DNA of 11,480 nucleotides from assembly GCA_019113455.1 (NCBI GenBank), contig DXHG01000172.1, forward strand, positions 1-11,480, given 5' to 3'. This document shows positions 1-4,055 of this stretch, piece after piece (positions within the stretch are counted from its first letter, which is position 1; each line of letters starts with the position of its first letter). The notes beneath the pieces were generated by a model. It was not told the DNA's origin. It searched no databases and worked only from the letters and a program-made list of their open reading frames with translations. The translations under genes were made by a program, and so were the position numbers. Source of the DNA: Candidatus Treponema faecavium (lineage in GTDB: Bacteria > Spirochaetota > Spirochaetia > Treponematales > Treponemataceae).

Positions 1-1314
1 GCCCAGAATACGCACCTCGTACCCCTGCGCGCGAAGCTCCCGCGCGCGGTTAACAACGTTCGCCTCGCCCACTTCCGCACGCACAACTGCCGCGCCGAAC
101 GCAGCGGCAATTTTGTCAATGCGCAGCGACGTCGGGTCGTTTACGGCGACGGCGAACCGGCAGTCTGCAAGGCTCTCTTTTGTGCCGTCGCAGCCATGCA
201 GATAGCTGCTGTACGCAAGCTCCGCTATAACGGCAAGCGCAAACCCTTCCTGCGCTTTGAGCGCCTGCGCTTCTTGAGTCTTTTCGTTCCAGAACACAAT
301 ATTGCCGCGGTCGCCGTCGCAGTCGGGCATGTAGCCAAGCGCCGCATACGCGCCTGCGGCGCACGGGATTTTTCCGGTTTTCAGCGACGTCATCGCCTCG
401 GCGCAGTACACAAGGTTTTCCGCCTCCGGTATAATTGTGTGCGCAATGCCGCGCGGCGTGCCGTTTATCGCGTAAAAGCCAAGCCCGCACGCCGTCATAA
501 ATGACTCGTCAATCGATACGGTGCGCGCCGAGCCGTTCATGTCGCACACGACCGTAAGCGGTTTCTGCTTAAGCATCGCGCCAAGCCGGTCAAAAAGCTT
601 ATCCTGTGTCTTTGCATCGGTGCTGCCGCTGATTACCTCGCGCGTAAACGCACGGTACGCCGCAAGCGCCCGCTCCTTTGCGGCGGGCACGTCCGCGTAT
701 ACGGCAGACACCGCTTCCGCGCTTGCGGCGGCAATGAGCGCTGCCGCATATTGTCCTGAGTCTTCGCGCGCGCAGCGCTTTTTGAATTCTGCAATAAGGC
801 GCGCGGCTTCGCCGCCGGGAATAACGCCGCCGTCGTCCAGGCCGAACTTTACGCCGTTATGCCCGACGGGGTTATGGCTTGCAGAGATATACACGAATCC
901 CTGCGCCTGTCTGCTGTACGCCATTATCTCAGGTGCGGCGGTAATGAACACGTATTCAACCGAAAGACCGCGGCCCAAAAGCACGCGGATCATCGTGTCC
1001 GCAATCAGCGTTCCCGTAGGGCGCGCGTCAATGCCGACGACGATGCGCGCATTTTTGCCGCAGCGCGCGGCGGCGTACTCCGCAAACGTGTCAGCAATGA
1101 GCGCGGCGAGCGCGAGGTGCGTGTCAGACACATCGGGGCGCGCGTCTTCTTCGTCTCCGCTTGCCGCGAACACGGTACGCCATCCCGATGCTGACAGTAT
1201 CATGCGCGAAAGCGCCTGCACTATCGCCTGCTCAGACGGCACCCCGCGCGAAAGCGGAATAACAGACGGATCGCCCAACTCAAACCCTGTACGCGGATCT
1301 ATGCACATGCTCAT
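1..1314 (-). CDS. Phosphoglucomutase/phosphomannomutase family protein (partial, C-terminus off the left edge)
   Basis: Alpha-D-phosphohexomutase, which interconverts hexose 1- and 6-phosphates through a phosphoserine and feeds sugar-nucleotide and envelope synthesis. 438 codons are open from the ATG at 1314 to the window edge; I translated this strand line by line and found no stop. The N-terminus carries a SASGWRTVF stretch (about residues 41-49). The catalytic loop YISASHNPVGHNG begins at residue 142, with the phosphoserine predicted at Ser146. The metal-binding loop PDCDGDRGN is at residues 330-338 (Asp331, Asp333, Asp335). The third, sugar-binding loop appears as GEANVVN (416-422), a variant of the usual GExSGH. 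Full-length relatives of this type are roughly 550-600 residues, so perhaps a quarter is missing. An AGGAGG (1320-1325) lies 5 nt before the start. Whether glucose or mannose phosphate is preferred cannot be read from the sequence. Confidence 0.93.
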   Translation of the reverse strand, partial: MSMCIDPRTGFELGDPSVIPLSRGVPSEQAIVQALSRMILSASGWRTVFAASGDEEDARPDVSDTHLALAALIADTFAEYAAARCGKNARIVVGIDARPTGTLIADTMIRVLLGRGLSVEYVFITAAPEIMAYSRQAQGFVYISASHNPVGHNGVKFGLDDGGVIPGGEAARLIAEFKKRCAREDSGQYAAALIAAASAEAVSAVYADVPAAKERALAAYRAFTREVISGSTDAKTQDKLFDRLGAMLKQKPLTVVCDMNGSARTVSIDESFMTACGLGFYAINGTPRGIAHTIIPEAENLVYCAEAMTSLKTGKIPCAAGAYAALGYMPDCDGDRGNIVFWNEKTQEAQALKAQEGFALAVIAELAYSSYLHGCDGTKESLADCRFAVAVNDPTSLRIDKIAAAFGAAVVRAEVGEANVVNRARELRAQGYEVRILG

Positions 1315-1343
1315 GACAGCCTCCTCAAACGATATGCAGAAAA

Positions 1344-1372
1344 AGCATAGTCTTTTTTTTAGTGTTCTGCAA
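1344..1372 (-). promoter_or_regulatory. Promoter of the phosphohexomutase gene
   Basis: Read on the minus strand, TTGCAG (1372-1367) is followed by exactly 17 nt and TATGCT (1349-1344). The spacer contains a run of eight A. The expected start of transcription is near 1337, which gives a leader of about 23 nt ending in the AGGAGG at 1325-1320. This is a sigma-70-type match found by eye. Confidence 0.6.
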
Positions 1373-1380
1373 GTATGCAC

Positions 1381-1414
1381 GTTCTGCTGTCAGTCTGCCG
1401 GCAGATAGCAGAAC
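1381..1414. promoter_or_regulatory. Nested palindrome in the divergent promoter region
   Basis: GTTCTGCT (1381-1388) and AGCAGAAC (1407-1414) are perfect inverted repeats. Between them sits the perfect 12-bp palindrome TCTGCCGGCAGA (1394-1405). The element lies just upstream of the minus-strand phosphohexomutase promoter and about 70-100 nt before the plus-strand GrpB-deaminase start. It could be an operator for either gene. A zero-loop inner palindrome suits a dimeric DNA-binding protein better than an RNA hairpin. No regulator gene is in the window. Confidence 0.45.
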
Positions 1415-1433
1415 CTGTGTACTCATGCAAGTT

Positions 1434-1446
1434 TATAGTGTATAGT
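1434..1446 (+). promoter_or_regulatory. Possible -10 elements for the GrpB-deaminase/cat unit
   Basis: Two overlapping TATAGT hexamers (1434-1439 and 1441-1446) lie about 40 nt before the start codon of the downstream gene. I find no good -35 hexamer at the right distance from either, so this is a weak call. Dependence on an activator bound at the adjacent palindrome (1381-1414) is conceivable but is inference. Confidence 0.25.
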
Positions 1447-1482
1447 TGCGTGTCAAAGAATGATTGCAGGAGGATACGCGCC

Positions 1483-2385
1483 ATGGCGCAGCATGTCATT
1501 GTCACGGAACACCAGCTGCACTGGGCGGCATTATACGAAACGGAAAAGCGCCTGATTACAGAGATTCTCAAAGACGCCGTCATTGCCGTCTATCACATCG
1601 GCAGCACCGCCGTGCCGGGCCTCGCCGCCAAACCCATTATCGACATCATGGCCGTTGTGAGAAACCTTGCACAGGCTGACGACGCCGCAGACGGGTTTGC
1701 AAAAGCCGGATACGAATACTTAGGCGAGTTCGGCATCGCAGGCAGGCGGTATCTGCGCAAAGGCGGAGACGAGCGGACGCACCAGATTCACATTTTCGCT
1801 GCGGACGACTGGCCGAATATCAGCCGTCACCTCGCGTTCCGCGACTATATGCGCGCCCATGCAGACGAGCGCGAGGCGTATGCGGCAATAAAACGGGCGC
1901 TTGCACGGCAATTCCCATACGACATCGAAAGCTACTGCCGCGGAAAAGAAGAGTTTGTGCAGGAACGGCAGGCAAAGGCGCTTGAGCAGATCTGTCTTGA
2001 CTGGGACAGGCTCTATATCGCCGCGCGCCTTGTCCAGCGTGAACGTGTAATTTCTGCGCTCGTGCAGGCGGGCTCCGTTGCCGCAGCGCTCCTTACGGAA
2101 AGCGGGAATATATACACCGGCGTCTGCATCGACACGGCGTGTTCGCTCGGCATGTGCGCGGAACGCAGCGCCATCGCCGCCATGATCACCGGCGGGGAAC
2201 ACCGCGCAAAAAAACTGCTCGCCGTGACGCCCGGCGGAAACGCCGTCATGCCGTGCGGTGCCTGCCGCGAAGCCCTGATGCAGCTTGGCGCGGATGCGGG
2301 CAGTACAGAAATCTTATGCGAATATGAAACAAAAACAGCGGTGCGGCTCAGTTCGCTTGTACCGCAGTGGTGGAGCCCAATGTGA
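1483..2385 (+). CDS. GrpB/UPF0157 domain fused to a cytidine deaminase-like domain
   Basis: A 300-residue, two-domain protein. Residues 1 to about 168 are a GrpB (UPF0157) domain, a nucleotidyltransferase-fold family of unsettled function, with its hallmark HIGSTAVPGL (38-47), KPIIDI (50-55) and HQIHIF (100-105). Residues about 175-300 are a zinc-dependent cytidine deaminase-like domain. It has the CAE motif (Cys225-Ala-Glu227) and PCGAC (257-261, zinc ligands Cys258 and Cys261). Together these supply the three Cys ligands and the catalytic Glu. The short length and the ending with LVPQWW resemble blasticidin-S deaminase-like members more than housekeeping Cdd. I chose the ATG at 1483 because AGGAGG (1468-1473) lies 9 nt upstream and the GrpB family begins near there; the frame is open upstream to 1375 but has no support. 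A cat gene follows 31 nt downstream on the same strand. The substrate is unknown. Confidence 0.88.
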   Translation: MAQHVIVTEHQLHWAALYETEKRLITEILKDAVIAVYHIGSTAVPGLAAKPIIDIMAVVRNLAQADDAADGFAKAGYEYLGEFGIAGRRYLRKGGDERTHQIHIFAADDWPNISRHLAFRDYMRAHADEREAYAAIKRALARQFPYDIESYCRGKEEFVQERQAKALEQICLDWDRLYIAARLVQRERVISALVQAGSVAAALLTESGNIYTGVCIDTACSLGMCAERSAIAAMITGGEHRAKKLLAVTPGGNAVMPCGACREALMQLGADAGSTEILCEYETKTAVRLSSLVPQWWSPM

Positions 2386-2416
2386 AGCCGGCATACACAA
2401 GAAGAGATACATTATT

Positions 2417-3058
2417 ATGGAATATACCGTAATCGACAAGGAAAACTGGGCGCGAAAAGAATACTTTGAACACTATATCAACGTCGTTCCCTGTACGTAC
2501 AGCATGACGACAAAAATTGATATTACGCACATCAAACAGCACAAACTGAAACTATATCCGGCACTGCTGTACTGCATAACAAAAACGGTGAATCGGCATG
2601 AGCAATTCAGAACGGCATTCCGAGCAGACGGCACGCTGGTACTGTATCAAAAGCTGCTGCCGTGCTTTACGGTGTTTCACCAAAGCACCAAGACGTTTTC
2701 CAATATCTGGACTGAGTTTTGCGATGATTACGCCGTCTTTTACCGCAATTATACCGAAGATATTGCGCGTTTCGGCTCAGCGCAAACTATGATGGCAAAA
2801 CCGAATCCGCCGGAAAACATATTCACCGTTTCCATGATACCGTGGGTTTCTTTTGAAGGCTTTAACCTCATGGTGCAGTCTTTCAGCTACCTGCTGCCGA
2901 TTTTCACGCTCGGAAAATATCTGCGGACAGGTACACAGTACCTCATACCGTTAGCCGTGCAGGTACATCACGCAGTATGCGACGGGTATCACGCAAGCTG
3001 CTTTATACAGGACTTGCAGCAGGAAATCAATCAGTTATGCGCTCCCAAACTTGCATGA
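2417..3058 (+). CDS. cat: Chloramphenicol acetyltransferase, type A (classical CAT)
   Basis: A 213-residue cytoplasmic enzyme of the trimeric CAT family, which transfers acetyl from acetyl-CoA to chloramphenicol. The length matches the family (about 213-220). The signature HHAVCDG (184-190) supplies the catalytic His185 and the structural Asp189. VSMIPWVSF (138-146) carries the Ser139 that corresponds to Ser148 of CAT-III. FTVFH (84-88), PCTYS (25-29) and FTLGKY (163-168) are also typical. The chosen ATG aligns with the family N-terminus (MEYTVIDKENWARKEYFE); the purine-rich AGAAGAG at about 2400-2406 is only a moderate ribosome binding site. Base use differs from the neighbours: hand counts give 25 G+C of 60 at 2521-2580 and again at 2701-2760, against 36 of 60 at 1861-1920 in the preceding gene. 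That suggests acquisition. It is probably co-transcribed with the gene before it. Some CAT-like proteins act on other acceptors, so resistance itself is inferred. Confidence 0.92.
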   Translation: MEYTVIDKENWARKEYFEHYINVVPCTYSMTTKIDITHIKQHKLKLYPALLYCITKTVNRHEQFRTAFRADGTLVLYQKLLPCFTVFHQSTKTFSNIWTEFCDDYAVFYRNYTEDIARFGSAQTMMAKPNPPENIFTVSMIPWVSFEGFNLMVQSFSYLLPIFTLGKYLRTGTQYLIPLAVQVHHAVCDGYHASCFIQDLQQEINQLCAPKLA

Positions 3059-3182
3059 GTACAGCGACAAACCCCAGTGCGGGGCTTGCGGAACTGCCTG
3101 CCTCCACAGAAAAGCAATCACAGAGGATAGCAAAGAAAAAAGGCTTGTATGCACACGCAGCAGCAATCCCGCGGAGACCCGC

Positions 3183-3229
3183 AAAAAAAACAAGCCCGCG
3201 TGCAAAATAAACGCCGCCGCGCGGACTTG
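3183..3229 (-). terminator. Terminator-like hairpin facing the minus strand, with no matching gene
   Basis: On the minus strand, CAAGTCCGCG (3229-3220) and CGCGGGCTTG (3200-3191) can pair at 9 of 10 positions across a 19-nt loop. The stem is followed by eight T (3190-3183). This has the shape of an intrinsic terminator, yet no minus-strand gene lies upstream of it; the nearest gene to the right is plus-strand ssrA. It could block antisense transcription into cat or be a relic of a lost gene. Confidence 0.4.
3188..3204 (+). repeat. Left copy of a 17-bp inverted repeat flanking ssrA
   Basis: AAACAAGCCCGCGTGCA here is the exact reverse complement of positions 3913-3929, on the other side of the tmRNA gene. 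The left copy forms one arm and the beginning of the T/A-run of the minus-strand hairpin at 3183-3229. Confidence 0.6.
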
Positions 3230-3355
3230 CCGCGTCATAGAAAATCACCCGCGCCGTACTTTCAATTTTGGATCCGGGACCCAAAACCTGCGGCTTTTCA
3301 AACACTGTGCTGGTGAAGAGGGAGGAGTTTCTCCCTTCCCAAAAACGGCACGCCC

Positions 3356-3385
3356 TTGACACGGCTGCCCCGCTCCAAGTAGAAT
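3356..3385 (+). promoter_or_regulatory. Promoter of ssrA (tmRNA)
   Basis: A perfect consensus -35, TTGACA (3356-3361), an 18-nt spacer, and -10 TAGAAT (3380-3385). The tmRNA 5' end deduced from acceptor-stem pairing (3396) lies 10 nt past the -10. A strong constitutive sigma-70 promoter is what an abundant tmRNA needs. A short 5' trim by RNase P would fit if transcription starts a few bases earlier. Confidence 0.82.
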
Positions 3386-3395
3386 AACGGTATTC

Positions 3396-3748
3396 GGGGG
3401 TGCACCGGTTTCGACGGGTGTGGTCGCGAACTTGAGCTGCAGGTGAGGTCTGCCTGTCCTCTTGAACAGACAAAAACTATAACTGCCGAAGACAATCGTC
3501 AGTTCGCACTGGCTGCTTAATCAGCTGATGCCGGAATGTGCAGGGCGCTGCTCCGAGCTTTGTACAATTCCGTTGCCAAACGGAGCTTGCCGTATATGCG
3601 GTTCGTAGCATATGCGGGACTTTTTACGAAATACGGAGCCGACGCTTGCGGCGTTGCTACCGGCTCCCGACAACCGCCTCGCGCCGCTAAACCTGTAGAG
3701 GCTCCTGATCCGCACATTCGGACGGGAGTTCAACTCTCCCCATCTCCA
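3396..3748 (+). ncRNA. ssrA: tmRNA (transfer-messenger RNA)
   Basis: The RNA that rescues stalled ribosomes with SmpB and tags the nascent chain for proteolysis. The 5' end GGGGGTG (3396-3402) pairs over 7 positions (two G-U) with CATCTCC (3741-3747), and A3748 is the discriminator. The conserved CCGGTTTCGACGGG follows the 5' arm. The T-arm is GGGAG-TTCAACT-CTCCC (3724-3740). The tag frame is at 3485-3520. Stems in the pseudoknot region are visible: TCCGTT-GCCA-AACGGA (about 3568-3583) and a 10-bp stem CCGTATATGC/GCATATGCGG with one G-U pair (about 3589-3616). The mature part is about 353 nt. The terminal CCA is not encoded: AAA follows the discriminator, so it must be added by a CCA-adding enzyme. 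It is a one-piece, not circularly permuted, tmRNA. Confidence 0.97.
3485..3520 (+). other. tmRNA tag reading frame (AEDNRQFALAA)
   Basis: From the resume codon GCC (3485) to TAA (3518-3520) the frame reads AEDNRQFALAA. With the untemplated Ala from the charged tmRNA the full tag is A-AEDNRQFALAA. It ends in the near-universal ALAA, recognised by ClpXP-type proteases. Frame choice is fixed by this ending and by the stop. Confidence 0.9.
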
Positions 3749-3775
3749 AAAGCTGCCTGTACGGCAGCTTTTTTG
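3748..3775 (+). terminator. Intrinsic terminator of ssrA
   Basis: AGCTGCC (3751-3757) and GGCAGCT (3763-3769) form a perfect 7-bp stem around a 5-nt loop. The stem is extended by A-T pairs at its foot and followed by a T-run. It starts immediately at the tmRNA 3' end, so 3' trimming back to the discriminator base is required. Confidence 0.88.
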
Positions 3776-3912
3776 TTTTACCCGTGTATCAAGAATCTTT
3801 ATGCCGCCGCGCGTGCAGCCGAAACGCAATACTCTGCAGAGCATCGGTATTTACTCGCACATTGCTCATGCGGCGCTAGATTTGCAGTTCACTGCGAGGT
3901 GTTTGCGGTGCT

Positions 3913-3929
3913 TGCACGCGGGCTTGTTT
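3913..3929 (-). repeat. Right copy of the 17-bp inverted repeat flanking ssrA
   Basis: TGCACGCGGGCTTGTTT is the exact reverse complement of 3188-3204. Unlike the left copy, it is not part of an obvious hairpin. Confidence 0.6.
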
Positions 3930-3940
3930 CTTTGAACGCC

Positions 3941-3960
3941 GGTACCCTGCGGTACCCTGC
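3941..3960 (+). repeat. Perfect tandem duplication of a 10-mer
   Basis: GGTACCCTGC occurs twice back to back. It lies about 30-50 nt before the candidate promoter of the operon. It may be replication slippage or a pair of protein binding sites one helical turn apart. Confidence 0.7.
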
Positions 3961-3987
3961 ACGCAGACTGGAATTTATTGCCTGTTT

Positions 3988-4015
3988 TTGCTAGAATACA
4001 GCAGTTTTATATATA
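3988..4015 (+). promoter_or_regulatory. Candidate promoter of the amino acid operon
   Basis: TTGCTA (3988-3993), 16 nt, then TATATA (4010-4015), in an AT-rich patch about 40 nt before the first start codon. An alternative -10, TAGAAT (3992-3997), has no good -35 partner. Either way the leader would be under 60 nt, which argues against a long attenuator. Confidence 0.4.
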
Positions 4016-4055
4016 GTAAAGAACGCCCGCTTTCCCGGGTAGTATTGAGGATACT

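Larger units (their letters stand above)
3059..3355. other. Non-coding stretch between cat and the tmRNA promoter
   Basis: I see no convincing gene here. The open frame that begins at a TTG at 3051 and runs to 3359 has no recognisable motif, no ribosome binding site of note, and crosses into the ssrA promoter. Two hairpins are visible. One is an imperfect stem at 3068-3088 just after the cat stop (CCCC-AGTGC-GGGG core) with no T-run, possibly slowing cat transcripts. The other is a terminator-like stem facing the minus strand (3183-3229). Confidence 0.5.
3776..4055. other. Leader/intergenic region before the amino acid operon
   Basis: About 280 nt without a supported gene. It holds the right copy of the 17-bp inverted repeat (3913-3929), a tandem 10-bp duplication (3941-3960) and a candidate promoter (3988-4015). 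I looked for a leader peptide rich in Thr, Ile or Phe codons, and for an antiterminator/terminator pair, before the aspartokinase gene and found neither. Confidence 0.5.

Noticed and set aside
521..1408. A 295-codon plus-strand open frame
   Set aside because: It is antisense to the phosphohexomutase, which has intact catalytic motifs and a good start; the plus-strand protein is Ser/Ala/Arg-rich with no family motif.
1375..1482. N-terminal extension of the GrpB-deaminase frame
   Set aside because: The AGGAGG at 1468-1473 and the family N-terminus both point to the ATG at 1483; the upstream part covers the palindrome and -10-like elements.
3051..3359. A 102-codon plus-strand frame after cat starting at TTG
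   Set aside because: No recognisable motif, no clear ribosome binding site, and its end reaches into the ssrA -35 box; not supported as a gene.
3741..3776. tmRNA 3' end as an island attachment site
   Set aside because: ssrA is a classic integration target, but no second copy of its 3' end and no integrase are in the window, and the suspect cat cassette lies on the 5' side.
3536..3994. A 152-codon plus-strand open frame
   Set aside because: It overlaps the structured part and tRNA-like end of tmRNA and runs through its terminator.
3776..4055. Threonine/isoleucine attenuator or T-box before thrA
   Set aside because: No leader frame with clustered Thr/Ile codons, no T-box motif, and no alternative terminator stem with a T-run was found.
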